NCBI GenBank assembly: GCA_034437515.1
Contig: DAOTTX010000090.1
Coordinates: forward strand, 1-22,753
Direction of reading: 5' to 3'
Length of the DNA: 22,753 nt
Origin: DAOTTX01 sp034437515
GTDB taxonomy: Bacteria > Chloroflexota > Anaerolineae > Aggregatilineales > Phototrophicaceae
The notes beneath the pieces were generated by a model. That model had not been told where the DNA came from, did not search any database, and was given only the letters and a program-made list of their open reading frames with translations. Both the position numbers and the translations under genes were made by a program. How positions within the stretch are numbered: position 1 is the first letter of the stretch; every line of letters starts with the position of its first letter. Below are positions 1 through 6,861 of this stretch, piece by piece.

Positions 1-1091
1 TACTCCTCCGCATCCTCGAGCGTAAATTCTTCTTCCAACGCGGAGATCGGTGTGAGTTCGTAGTGATCGCGGATCTTGTTCTCGATCTCATCGGCGATTT
101 CGGGGTTTTCGACCAGAAAGTCCTTAGAATTCTCCCGGCCTTGACCGAGCAGATCATCGTTATAGCGGTAGAACGCGCCGCGCTTCTCGATAATACCCAG
201 GTCGGTGCCCAGGTCGATGATCTCGCCGGTTTTGCTGATGCCGTTCTGGTAAAACATGATGTCGAACTCGGCCTCACGGAAGGGCGCGGCGACCTTGTTC
301 TTGGTCACACGGATGCGCGTGCGGTTGCCGATGTTATCCCCACCCTGTTTGATGGCCTGAATGCGGCGAATATCGAGGCGCACGCTGGCATAGAACTTCA
401 GCGCCCGCCCACCGGACGTCGTCTCCGGCGATCCAAACATCACCCCTACTTTTTCACGAAGCTGGTTGGTGAACATCACCGTGCAGTTGGATTGTTTGAT
501 CGCACCGGAGAGCTTGCGCAGTGCCTGGCTCATCAAGCGTGCCTGCAAGCCGACGTGGGCATCACCCATCTCGCCTTCGATTTCCGCACGCGGTACGAGC
601 GCGGCGACACTATCGATCACGACAATATCCAACGCGCCGGAACGCACCAACTGTTCGGTGATCTCCAACGCCTGTTCACCCGTATCCGGTTGAGAGATGT
701 ACAGGCGGTCAAGGTCAACACCGATGCGCTCGGCATAGGATGGGTCAAGCGCGTGTTCCATATCAACGAACGCGCACAGACCGCCACGCTTCTGCGCTTC
801 GGCGACCACACTCAAGCACATGGTCGTCTTACCGCTGGACTCCGGCCCATAAATTTCGGTGATCCGTCCGCGTGGGATGCCACCGACGCCGAGCGCGATA
901 TCGACGGTCAGCGAACCGGTCGGGATGGTGGCGACGTTCAACTGCTCGGCATCGCCCAAACGGAGGATAGCGCCATCGCCGAAGCGTTTGTTAATGTCGG
1001 TCAGGGTGGCGTCTAGCGCCTTCATCCGTGCTTCGTAATTCGCATCTGTTAGATCAACGTCCTGCTGTTTTTTTGACTTTTTCTTCGCCAT
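1..1091 (-). CDS. recA: Recombinase RecA (3' end at window edge)
   Basis: RecA is the ATP-dependent DNA strand-exchange protein. It forms filaments on single-stranded DNA, pairs homologous duplexes and triggers LexA self-cleavage. Reading the minus strand from the ATG at 1091 gives 363 codons. A Lys/Gln-rich N-terminus is followed by the Walker A motif GPESSGKT (residues 82-89), the Walker B region around VVIDSVAALVPRAEIEG, the loop-L1 to L2 region with MSQALRKL and TNQLREKVG, and an acidic C-terminal tail (LEDAEE), as is usual for RecA. The last two bases available after that tail read TA, so the stop codon probably lies exactly across the window edge. The length is therefore near complete for the family, and no intein is visible. 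The gene is divergent from the cobalamin adenosyltransferase gene. A possible SOS operator lies in the gap. Identity is certain; only the final codon is unseen. Confidence 0.97.
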   Translation of the reverse strand, partial: MAKKKSKKQQDVDLTDANYEARMKALDATLTDINKRFGDGAILRLGDAEQLNVATIPTGSLTVDIALGVGGIPRGRITEIYGPESSGKTTMCLSVVAEAQKRGGLCAFVDMEHALDPSYAERIGVDLDRLYISQPDTGEQALEITEQLVRSGALDIVVIDSVAALVPRAEIEGEMGDAHVGLQARLMSQALRKLSGAIKQSNCTVMFTNQLREKVGVMFGSPETTSGGRALKFYASVRLDIRRIQAIKQGGDNIGNRTRIRVTKNKVAAPFREAEFDIMFYQNGISKTGEIIDLGTDLGIIEKRGAFYRYNDDLLGQGRENSKDFLVENPEIADEIENKIRDHYELTPISALEEEFTLEDAEE

Positions 1092-1174
1092 GAATATGCT
1101 CTTTCGCTGCAATTCGGGGTGTGTTATCAATTAGTGTAGCTAAATTTTGTCGTTATGCCAGTTAGTTTATCATC

Positions 1175-1186
1175 GTACAAAAGTTC
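1175..1186 (-). promoter_or_regulatory. Possible LexA (SOS) box upstream of recA
   Basis: Read on the minus strand the site is GAACTTTTGTAC. This matches the Gram-positive-type LexA palindrome GAAC-N4-GTTC at all but one position. That box type is known from at least one member of Chloroflexota (Dehalococcoides). It lies 84-95 bp upstream of the recA start, inside the divergent intergenic region, which is a sensible place for a recA operator. One mismatch in a short motif can arise by chance, so this is tentative. Confidence 0.35.
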
Positions 1187-1211
1187 TAGTTTTGCAATAG
1201 GATACTGACAA

Positions 1212-1757
1212 ATGAAAATCTACACCAAAACAGGCGACGATGGCTCGACCAGCTTATTCTCTGGCGGTCGTGTCGCCAAGACCCACCCGCGTGTGGACGC
1301 CTACGGCACCGTGGATGAATTGAACGCCGCCCTCGGCCTCGTCCGGGCGTTGGGGGTGAGCGAGAAGGCCGACCAATGGTTAGAGCAGGCCCAGACTCAA
1401 TTGTTTCATCTGGGGGCAGACCTCGCTACTCCGTTGGATAGCAAGACCGATTGGGTCGTGCGTATCAACGCTGACGCCATCGACACATTGGAAGCACAAA
1501 TTGATACGCTGACCGCTGACCTGCCCGACCTGAAGAACTTTATTCTGCCGGGTGGGACGCCGGGCGCGGCACAGCTACACGTTGCGCGGACGGTATGCCG
1601 CCGTGCCGAGCGCATCACGGTGGCGCTTGCCAGCACCGAGCCGGTCGGTGACCATGTGGTGCGCTTCCTCAACCGACTCTCGGATTGGTTGTTCACGCTG
1701 GCCCGTTGGGAGAATCACCAGGCGGATATCCCCGAAGAGAAATGGTCGGTGCGTTAA
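1212..1757 (+). CDS. PduO-type ATP:cob(I)alamin adenosyltransferase
   Basis: This enzyme transfers the 5'-deoxyadenosyl group of ATP to cob(I)alamin, making coenzyme B12 in the cytoplasm for mutases and similar enzymes. The 181-residue length is typical of the PduO/MMAB family. Diagnostic motifs are the N-terminal TKTGDDGSTSLF (residues 5-16, ATP binding), DAYGTVDELNA (29-39), the LPGG segment followed by HVARTVCRRAER (113-134) and FLNRLSDWLF (152-161). The start is the first ATG of the frame, and a GGA lies about 10 nt upstream. No other cobalamin gene is nearby, so the gene looks free-standing, divergent from recA and convergent with the SDR gene across a shared hairpin. Family assignment is firm. 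PduO-type enzymes differ in their physiological partner, and the context does not reveal it. Confidence 0.95.
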   Translation: MKIYTKTGDDGSTSLFSGGRVAKTHPRVDAYGTVDELNAALGLVRALGVSEKADQWLEQAQTQLFHLGADLATPLDSKTDWVVRINADAIDTLEAQIDTLTADLPDLKNFILPGGTPGAAQLHVARTVCRRAERITVALASTEPVGDHVVRFLNRLSDWLFTLARWENHQADIPEEKWSVR

Positions 1758-1763
1758 AACAAA

Positions 1764-1794
1764 ACGAGGCGACGTCTCTATGTCGTCACCTCGT
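1764..1794. terminator. Bidirectional hairpin terminator between convergent genes
   Basis: ACGAGG and GACG pair with CGTC and CCTCGT around one C/A mismatch, giving an 11-position stem with a 9-nt loop. An A-rich run lies to the left and a T-rich stretch to the right. It sits between the adenosyltransferase gene (plus) and the SDR gene (minus), as expected for a shared terminator. Confidence 0.75.
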
Positions 1795-1815
1795 CTGATT
1801 TCACATCGAAGAATA

Positions 1816-2565
1816 CTAAAGCGCGTTGATGAGCATCCCGCCGTCGGTCGTCAACTCGGAGCCGACCACGAATGATGAGTCCTCGGAGGCGAGGAAGACC
1901 GCTGCTTTGGCGACCTCTTCCGGGTTGCCGAAACGCTTGAGGGTTAGCTTGCCCAGCACGCTACTGGCGAAAGCTTCGACCGCTTCCTGCGGCAGACCGA
2001 ACTTACTGTACAGCGGTGTATCCACCGGGCCGATATTCAACGTGTTCACGCGGATGTGCCGGTCAGCCAATTCTGCGCTCAAGGTGCGGGCCAGCGAATG
2101 CACCGCCGCCTTACTCGCGGAGTAGATCGAGGCGTTTGCGAAACCGACCACCGCGTTCACCGAGCCGTTGAGGACAATCGACCCGTGCTCGCGCATTACG
2201 GGCAGTGCCTTCTGGATAGTGAAATATGCCCCTTTGAAGTTGATGTCCATCACTTCGTCGAACACGTCCTCGGTCATCGCCTCGACCGGCCCCATACGGG
2301 CGATCCCTGCGTTGACGAAGAGGATGTCTAGCCCGCCGTATTCAGCCTGCACATGCTGAAAGACCGCTTGCAGCGCCGCCGTGTCTTGGACATCGGCTTG
2401 CATGGCGACCGCGCCGATCTCCTGCGCGGCGCTGTCCAGCCGCGCTTGGTCACGCCCGGTGATGATGACCTTTGCGCCGTTAGCGACGAATTCCTTTGCG
2501 ACCGCCAGGCCAATACCGCTGTTCCCGCCGGTGACGACGGCTGTTTTCTCGTCAAGTTTAGACAT
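1816..2565 (-). CDS. Short-chain dehydrogenase/reductase (SDR)
   Basis: This is a classical SDR: an NAD(P)(H)-dependent cytoplasmic oxidoreductase that interconverts alcohols and carbonyls; the substrate cannot be read from sequence. The start was placed at 2565 because AAGGAG sits 6 nt upstream of that ATG; an upstream in-frame start would add ten residues that overlap the operator. The resulting 249-residue protein shows the glycine-rich cofactor motif TGGNSGIG near residue 14, NAGIA after strand 4, the catalytic YSASK tetrad motif and the GPVDTP segment. It ends with the usual GSELTTDGGM. It follows the tetR gene on the same strand with a 47-nt gap that contains an operator identical in design to the one in front of tetR. 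It is therefore most likely the regulator's target, perhaps in detoxification of a reactive carbonyl or in a xenobiotic response. Confidence 0.92.
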   Translation of the reverse strand: MSKLDEKTAVVTGGNSGIGLAVAKEFVANGAKVIITGRDQARLDSAAQEIGAVAMQADVQDTAALQAVFQHVQAEYGGLDILFVNAGIARMGPVEAMTEDVFDEVMDINFKGAYFTIQKALPVMREHGSIVLNGSVNAVVGFANASIYSASKAAVHSLARTLSAELADRHIRVNTLNIGPVDTPLYSKFGLPQEAVEAFASSVLGKLTLKRFGNPEEVAKAAVFLASEDSSFVVGSELTTDGGMLINAL

Positions 2566-2579
2566 GTTATGCTCCTTAT

Positions 2580-2595
2580 TTGAACGATCACTCAA
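2580..2595. promoter_or_regulatory. TetR-type operator 1 (in front of the SDR gene)
   Basis: This 16-bp inverted repeat, TTGAACGATCACTCAA, is centred on GATC. The same design recurs at 3208-3223, upstream of tetR. On the minus strand it ends 14 nt before the SDR start codon, just upstream of the AAGGAG ribosome binding site, so repressor binding there would block initiation or elongation into the SDR gene. Two matching palindromes flanking a TetR gene are strong circumstantial evidence that they are its binding sites. Confidence 0.75.
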
Positions 2596-2612
2596 AAATT
2601 GACGTAAAAAAT

Positions 2613-3188
2613 TTATGCCAGTACGGAAAGGGCGATTTCCACAACGCTGCGCAGTTCATCACGGCTGCCGGTGGTGCGGGCCAGGGTACGCACGGCATAG
2701 ACCACACCGACCAGATAGCGTGCGGTGTCTTCCGTGTTGGCTTCCGGCGCAATTTCCCCGGCGGCATGGGCACGGTCGAGAGCGCGTTTGAACGCGGCGG
2801 TTCCCTGTGCTTTGCCTGCGCAGGCCCGTTGTTCGACGTCGCTGTCACAGGCGGCACGTTCCATGATGGCGTTTTGCATGAAGCATCCACGCGGATCGAC
2901 TAATGCCGACTCGACCAGTCGATAAAACAGCGTGCGGATGGCATCTAAACCGGAGATCGGCTCGTCCAATACAGCGAACAAGTTACTGCCCATATGCGCC
3001 TCGTAATGATCGAGTGCGTCCAGGTAAAGCGCGTGTTTGCTGCCGAACGTGTTATACAGGCTGCCCGATTTGAGGTTGGTCGCTTCCGTCAATTTGTTGA
3101 TCGACGTGGCCTCGTAGCCGTGCTCCCAGAACACGTTCATCGCCTGTTGTATGACTTTGTCGCGGTCGAACTCTCTTGGTCTTGGCAT
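2613..3188 (-). CDS. TetR/AcrR-family transcriptional regulator
   Basis: This is a ligand-responsive repressor of 191 residues, normal for TetR proteins. The N-terminus carries the helix-turn-helix domain: FDRDKVIQQAMNVFWEHGYE, then ATSINKLTEATNLKSGSLYN and TFGSKHALYLDAL, the canonical TetR_N pattern (about residues 7-55). The C-terminal helical part (about 70-191) binds the ligand and dimerises; it contains several cysteines (in CFMQ, ACDSD and ACAGK) that could hint at a reactive-electrophile sensor, though this is only inference. The gene lies directly upstream of the SDR gene on the same strand. A palindrome that overlaps its own predicted -35 element implies autorepression. Confidence 0.93.
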   Translation of the reverse strand: MPRPREFDRDKVIQQAMNVFWEHGYEATSINKLTEATNLKSGSLYNTFGSKHALYLDALDHYEAHMGSNLFAVLDEPISGLDAIRTLFYRLVESALVDPRGCFMQNAIMERAACDSDVEQRACAGKAQGTAAFKRALDRAHAAGEIAPEANTEDTARYLVGVVYAVRTLARTTGSRDELRSVVEIALSVLA

Positions 3189-3194
3189 GTCTCT

Positions 3195-3223
3195 ACTTTA
3201 CCCATTTTTGAGCGATCAGTCAA
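3195..3223 (-). promoter_or_regulatory. tetR promoter overlapped by operator 2
   Basis: On the minus strand TTGACT (3223-3218), a 17-nt spacer and TAAAGT (3200-3195) form a good sigma-70 promoter. The 16-bp palindrome TTGAGCGATCAGTCAA (3208-3223, plus strand) covers the -35 element and part of the spacer. Transcription would begin close to the ATG at 3188, so the tetR message may have little or no leader. The overlap explains autoregulation directly. Confidence 0.7.
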
Positions 3224-3293
3224 GAATGAGTTTTCACGCGACTGGTACATCGGCTACAATATGATGAAAAGCTGACTAAAACATGGAGGCATC

Positions 3294-3983
3294 ATGCGCC
3301 TGCAAGATCTCAATTGGATGGATGTAGAACGATATTTAGAGCGAGACAGCCGGATTATCCTGGTGACGGGCGCGACGGAACAGCACGCTTACCTCAGCCT
3401 GATGACTGACATTCTTATCCCCTCGGCGATGGCGGAGGCGGTCGCCAAGCGTGAGAACGTGCTGGTCGCGCCATCGCTGAACTTCGGGGTGAGCTATCTG
3501 TTTGGGGAGTTCCCCGGCACCATCAGCCTCAGCCAGCAAACGTATGAACACGCCGTCCTGGAAATCGTCGAGAGTTTACTGCATCAGGGGTTCCGGCGCT
3601 TCTTCATCTTCAACGGGCATGGTGGCAACCGCCTCCCTACCCGCCTGCATGACTTCCAGATGGATGGCATCATCCGCGTGATGTGGTATGACTGGTGGCG
3701 CAGCGATGCGGCGCGGTCGTTCGCAGAGCGTGAAGGTCTGCGGATTGAACATGCCAATTGGGGGGAAAACTTCCCCTTCAACCGTGTTGCCGAGTCACCC
3801 CAGCAACCCAAAGCGCCTATCAACAACGACATGCTCATAGACGAGCGTTACGCCGCCCGTGAGATCCTCGGTGATGGCAACTTCGGCGGCCCCTATCAGG
3901 TCGATGATGAGCTAATGTACATGTTGTTCGACGAAGTCGTCGAAGAAGCCGCCGAGATGGTGCGTTCGCTGGCAAGTGAGTAG
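3294..3983 (+). CDS. Creatininase-family metallohydrolase
   Basis: Members of this family are binuclear-metal amidohydrolases. They include creatininase and the enzymes that open the formamide of FAPy or mycofactocin precursors. The 229-residue protein keeps likely metal ligands: E29 and H31 in ATEQHAYLSLMTD, D39, H109 in the signature NGHGGN (107-112), and E158 in HANWGE. The usual EQHGxHLPLGTD is altered to EQHAYLSLMTD, so the substrate pocket probably differs from true creatininase and the substrate is unknown. A GGAGG lies 5 nt before the ATG. The selenoprotein-like gene begins 49 nt downstream on the same strand with no visible terminator between, suggesting co-transcription. Confidence 0.9.
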   Translation: MRLQDLNWMDVERYLERDSRIILVTGATEQHAYLSLMTDILIPSAMAEAVAKRENVLVAPSLNFGVSYLFGEFPGTISLSQQTYEHAVLEIVESLLHQGFRRFFIFNGHGGNRLPTRLHDFQMDGIIRVMWYDWWRSDAARSFAEREGLRIEHANWGENFPFNRVAESPQQPKAPINNDMLIDERYAAREILGDGNFGGPYQVDDELMYMLFDEVVEEAAEMVRSLASE

Positions 3984-4032
3984 CCTGTGGGGTATATTGG
4001 ATAGTGAAAATCAGAGACAAGGAGATAATGTT

Positions 4033-4308
4033 ATGCAGCTTGATATTCTCGACATCACGGTCGAATACTGCGCGTCTTGAAACTACACCGACCGCGCCGT
4101 CAGTTTGACGGCAGAAGTGTTAGGTGTACGTGAAATCGAAGCCTACGTCCGCTCATGGCGGTTGATCCCGGCGACGGGTGGCAAGTTCGAGGTGACGGTC
4201 AACGATGATCTGATCTTCTCCAAGAAAGCATTAGGCCGCCACGCCGAACCGGGTGAGGTCAAGGCTTTAATCGAAGAGAAGCTCAAAGAAGCGAAAGACG
4301 AGTCATAG
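4033..4308 (+). CDS. SelW/Rdx-family selenoprotein (in-frame UGA = Sec16)
   Basis: The frame starts at ATG 4033, with AAGGAG 8 nt upstream. It runs 91 codons to TAG 4306-4308, interrupted only by TGA at 4078-4080. Reading TGA as selenocysteine gives an N-terminus with EYCASU at residues 11-16, matching the CxxU redox motif of SelW/SelT/SelH (Rdx) proteins after the first beta strand. Downstream, RSWRLIPATGGKFEVTVNDD and then IFSKKALGRHAEPGEV match the family's second half (GxFEV, then the SK and GR-P region). The proteins are small cytoplasmic thioredoxin-fold redox proteins. A 7-bp hairpin placed for a bacterial SECIS follows the UGA. A conventional caller would report only a fragment from the internal TTG at 4105, or nothing. 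The alternative is a Cys-to-stop mutation, but the ribosome binding site, the intact downstream frame and the hairpin argue against it. Confidence 0.85.
4081..4112 (+). promoter_or_regulatory. SECIS-like hairpin downstream of the UGA
   Basis: GCCGTCA (4096-4102), loop GTT (4103-4105) and TGACGGC (4106-4112) form a perfect 7-bp stem. The loop begins 22 nt after the UGA and its first base is G. Both properties fit the bacterial SECIS consensus: a G in the first loop positions and a loop some 16-37 nt from the UGA. SelB with Sec-tRNA would bind here to recode UGA. Confidence 0.75.
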
Positions 4309-4338
4309 GGCTTTCGCTATGTAGCGCATCACATCACG

Positions 4339-4366
4339 CGAGATGGTCAGCCGATCATCTCGTTTT
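4339..4366 (+). terminator. Intrinsic terminator after the selenoprotein gene
   Basis: CGAGATG and CATCTCG form a 7-bp stem around a 10-nt loop and are followed directly by TTTT. It lies 30 nt downstream of the selW-like stop, so it would end a creatininase-selW transcript. Confidence 0.75.
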
Positions 4367-4444
4367 GTATTGGAACAAATGCCGCACCAAACACGTCTTG
4401 TACATAACAGATCATCGCAAATTAGAGCAAAGGAAACCACTACC

Positions 4445-5914
4445 ATGAAACGACCCATTCTGTTTTTACTGCTACTGGCACTCGCGCTGACCGGTGTCAT
4501 CACCACCGGTGCGCAGGACGACGATACCGACGCGGACGGCGATGTCGCCGTGACGGTCTACAACCAGGGCACGGCGCTGATCCGTGACCAACGCACGTTT
4601 ACGTTCGATGAGGGTGTGAACACCATCGATTTTACCGATGTCGCCGCCGCCATTGACCCGACCTCGGTCAGCTTCGTTTCCATCACCGACCCCGATGGCA
4701 CGGTTGTGTTGGAACAGAATTACATCTACGATCTGGTCAACAGTAGCGCCTTGCTGGAGCGTTACCTCGATGAAACCATCGCGGTCACCGTGCCGGATGG
4801 GGACAGCACCCAGGTCATCACCGGTCAACTGCTCAGCGGACGCAACAACGAGATCATCATCCGCGCCGAAAGTGGCGAGATCGTCGTCGTGCGCGCCGGC
4901 AGTGCCCGCGATATTCGCTTCCCTGATTTGCCGGAGGGGTTAATCACCCGACCGACGTTGCGCTGGCTGGTGCAGAGTGCGCAAAGCGGTGAGCAAACCA
5001 TCGAACTGACATACCTGACCGGCGGCCTCAACTGGACGGCGGATTACAACCTGCTGCTGAACACCGACAACACCGCGCTTGACCTCAACGGCTGGGTGAC
5101 ACTCAACAACACCAGCGGCACCACCTATCAAGACGCGCAGTTGAAGCTGGTTGCCGGGGATGTGAACCGCATCCAGCTACAAAATGACGAGATGCTTTTC
5201 ATGATGGAGGCCGATATGGCAATGGATACCGCTGGCGCTCCGCGAGGGGTTGAACAGCGCGAGTTCTTTGAGTACCAGCTTTACGAGATTAACCGTCCGG
5301 TGACCATCGCCGACAACGAGACCAAACAGGTCGAGTTCGTGACCGGTACCGGCATCCCGGCGAACATGTTCTTCGTCTACGACGCCAGCCAGCAATTTTT
5401 CGGTTATGGCAATCCTGTCACCGACCAGTTCTACGGACAGACCGGGGTCACCGATGTGGGGAACTACGTGGAATTTTCCACCGATGAGGAAGACGGTCTC
5501 GGCGCAGACCTCCCCGCCGGGCGTGTGCGCTTCTATCAAGAAGATACCGATGGCGCGGCGCTGCTCATCGGCGAGAACCGCATCGACCACACGCCGCAAG
5601 GTGAGCAGGTGCAGTTTTATATCGGCAACGCCTTCGACCTCGTCGGTGAGCGCACACAGACCGACTATCGACTGGTGAGCGATACCGTCTTGCAGGAAAG
5701 CTACGAGATCCGTTTGCGCAACCGCAAAGACGACGAAACCGTCGAGATCCGTGTGCCGGAGCGCCTCAACCGTTGGAGCAACTGGGAAATTCTAAATGCC
5801 TCAACGGAGTTTGAGCAACTGAACGCGCACGCCATCGAGTTCCGTGTGGATGTGCCGCCGGGCGAGGAAGTCGTCATCACCTACACCGTGCAGTATAGCT
5901 GGCCCCGCCGCTAA
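4445..5914 (+). CDS. Secreted DUF4139-domain protein
   Basis: This is a predicted exported protein of unknown function. The ATG at 4445 was chosen because it opens a classic signal peptide: a Lys-Arg start, a leucine-rich core (ILFLLLLALAL) and a likely cleavage site near TTGA before an acidic QDDD stretch. The frame extends upstream but codes no plausible protein there. An AAAGGAAA lies about 9 nt upstream. After the signal, VAVTVYNQGTALIRDQRTF (about residue 35 on) and LTGGLNWTADYNLLL, followed by LNGWVTLNNTSGTTYQDAQL, are hallmarks of the DUF4139 beta-rich domain. The C-terminus (YEIRLRNRKDDETVEIRVPE, then PPGEEVVITYTVQYSW) resembles the end of such domains. There is no lipobox and no membrane anchor, so the protein is probably periplasmic or extracellular. 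The gene appears monocistronic, with hairpins on both sides. Confidence 0.85.
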   Translation: MKRPILFLLLLALALTGVITTGAQDDDTDADGDVAVTVYNQGTALIRDQRTFTFDEGVNTIDFTDVAAAIDPTSVSFVSITDPDGTVVLEQNYIYDLVNSSALLERYLDETIAVTVPDGDSTQVITGQLLSGRNNEIIIRAESGEIVVVRAGSARDIRFPDLPEGLITRPTLRWLVQSAQSGEQTIELTYLTGGLNWTADYNLLLNTDNTALDLNGWVTLNNTSGTTYQDAQLKLVAGDVNRIQLQNDEMLFMMEADMAMDTAGAPRGVEQREFFEYQLYEINRPVTIADNETKQVEFVTGTGIPANMFFVYDASQQFFGYGNPVTDQFYGQTGVTDVGNYVEFSTDEEDGLGADLPAGRVRFYQEDTDGAALLIGENRIDHTPQGEQVQFYIGNAFDLVGERTQTDYRLVSDTVLQESYEIRLRNRKDDETVEIRVPERLNRWSNWEILNASTEFEQLNAHAIEFRVDVPPGEEVVITYTVQYSWPRR

Positions 5915-5920
5915 TAGCCG

Positions 5921-5962
5921 GGCAGGGTGAGAAGAAAGCAGACTTCGCCCGCTCACCCTGTC
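5921..5962 (+). terminator. Long hairpin after the DUF4139 gene
   Basis: GGCAGGGTGAG (5921-5931) pairs with CTCACCCTGTC (5952-5962) over 11 positions with one G-U pair. It begins 6 nt after the stop codon. There is no T tract, so it may be a weak or factor-assisted terminator or an mRNA 3'-end stabiliser. Confidence 0.55.
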
Positions 5963-5976
5963 TGATCTCCGTTCAC

Positions 5977-6032
5977 CCTGTCCCTTTAGTGGACAGGCAC
6001 CATGTAGCCGGGCGTTTTCAACACTCGCCGGT
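5977..6032 (+). repeat. Dispersed repeat, copy A (about 56 bp)
   Basis: The segment from CCTGTCCCTTTAGTGGACAG to GCGTTTTCAACACTCGCCGG recurs in inverted orientation at 18175-18230 with only a few differences. It opens with a 7-bp hairpin (CCTGTCC / GGACAGG, loop CTTTAGT), and the substitutions in the other copy keep the stem paired (T to C opposite G). Both copies sit just 3' of a coding region. This looks like a REP-like or small mobile intergenic element of the genome. Confidence 0.7.
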
Positions 6033-6091
6033 TGGCTATAGGTCAGTCTGTGCAGTCCCCAGCCCACAACCTACGCGAGTACGGTGATTTC

Positions 6092-6100
6092 TGCTATACT
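6092..6100 (+). promoter_or_regulatory. Extended -10 promoter of efp
   Basis: TGCTATACT is an extended -10 element (TGn plus TATACT) with no clear -35 partner, which is usual for this promoter type. It lies 37 nt upstream of the efp start codon. Confidence 0.5.
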
Positions 6101-6136
6101 ACGCGAAAATTCAACCAATGAACAAACGAGGCAACG

Positions 6137-6694
6137 ATGATTGATGTAAACCAGATGCGCCGGGGGACGACCTATATCGACGGCGGCGAACTGCTCAAAG
6201 TGCTGACCTACAGCCACAACAAGACCGCGCGCGGTAGCGGCAACGTCCGTGTGAGTGTGCGCAATCTGCGTACAGGCGTGACGGTGGAAAAGACCTATAA
6301 CACCGGCAGCAAGGTGCAAGACGTGCGCCTGGAAGCGTTCGACATGGAATATCTGTACGAAGATGACATCTTCCTGACCTTTATGGACAGCGAAACCTTC
6401 GAGCAACCGCAGATCCGTAAGGACATCTTCGGCGATGATATTTATTACCTCAAGGAAGGCACGGCCATCAAGCTGCTGCGCTACGAAGGTGAGTTGATCG
6501 ACTACGAACTGCCGACCACGATGGACTTTAAGATCGCAGAAGCGGAAAACGCGGTTGCTGGCGACCGCGCCAACAATCCGACCAAAAAGGTGAAGACGGA
6601 AACCGGGCTAGAAGTCGAAGTCCCGATGTTCGTCAATCAAGGCGATGTGATCCGCGTGCGTACAGAAGACGGCACCTACCAGACTCGCGTCTAA
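6137..6694 (+). CDS. efp: Translation elongation factor P
   Basis: EF-P binds stalled ribosomes between the P and E sites and speeds peptide-bond formation at polyproline. At 185 residues it has the normal three-domain length: a KOW-like domain I, then two OB-folds ending in QGDVIRVRTEDGTYQTRV, the typical EF-P C-terminus. The tip loop of domain I, where a Lys is lysylated in E. coli or an Arg rhamnosylated in Pseudomonas, reads HNKTARGSG. It places Arg32 at the apex and replaces the usual PG before it with TA. No earP, epmA/epmB or ymfI gene lies in the window, so the modification is unknown. The start is the first ATG of the frame; the upstream GAGGCAACG offers a GAGG about 6 nt before it. 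Confidence 0.97.
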   Translation: MIDVNQMRRGTTYIDGGELLKVLTYSHNKTARGSGNVRVSVRNLRTGVTVEKTYNTGSKVQDVRLEAFDMEYLYEDDIFLTFMDSETFEQPQIRKDIFGDDIYYLKEGTAIKLLRYEGELIDYELPTTMDFKIAEAENAVAGDRANNPTKKVKTETGLEVEVPMFVNQGDVIRVRTEDGTYQTRV

Positions 6695-6728
6695 ATTCCC
6701 GCCCCAATCAAACACGTTCCAGACAAAG

Positions 6729-6753
6729 GCAGGGCTGCACGGCGCTGCTTTTT
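6729..6753 (+). terminator. Intrinsic terminator after efp
   Basis: GCAG-GC pairs with GC-CTGC around a G/G mismatch, with a short loop, and is followed immediately by TTTTT. It lies 35 nt after the efp stop. Confidence 0.6.
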
Positions 6754-6861
6754 AACAGATTATTATTCCGCTTAGCAATCCATCACAGGTGACACTCACC
6801 GGCCATTTAATTTGCTCTATTCCAATGGTAGATAGCAAGATCGCATTTTAGGAGGGGAATG

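Noticed and set aside
63..1016. Long open frame of 317 codons on the plus strand
   Set aside because: It is exactly antisense to recA, has no ribosome binding site and no recognisable protein content; the recA motifs on the other strand are unmistakable.
4105..4308. A 67-codon gene starting at TTG 4105
   Set aside because: It is the tail of the SelW-like frame after the UGA; the TTG lies in the SECIS-like stem and has no ribosome binding site.
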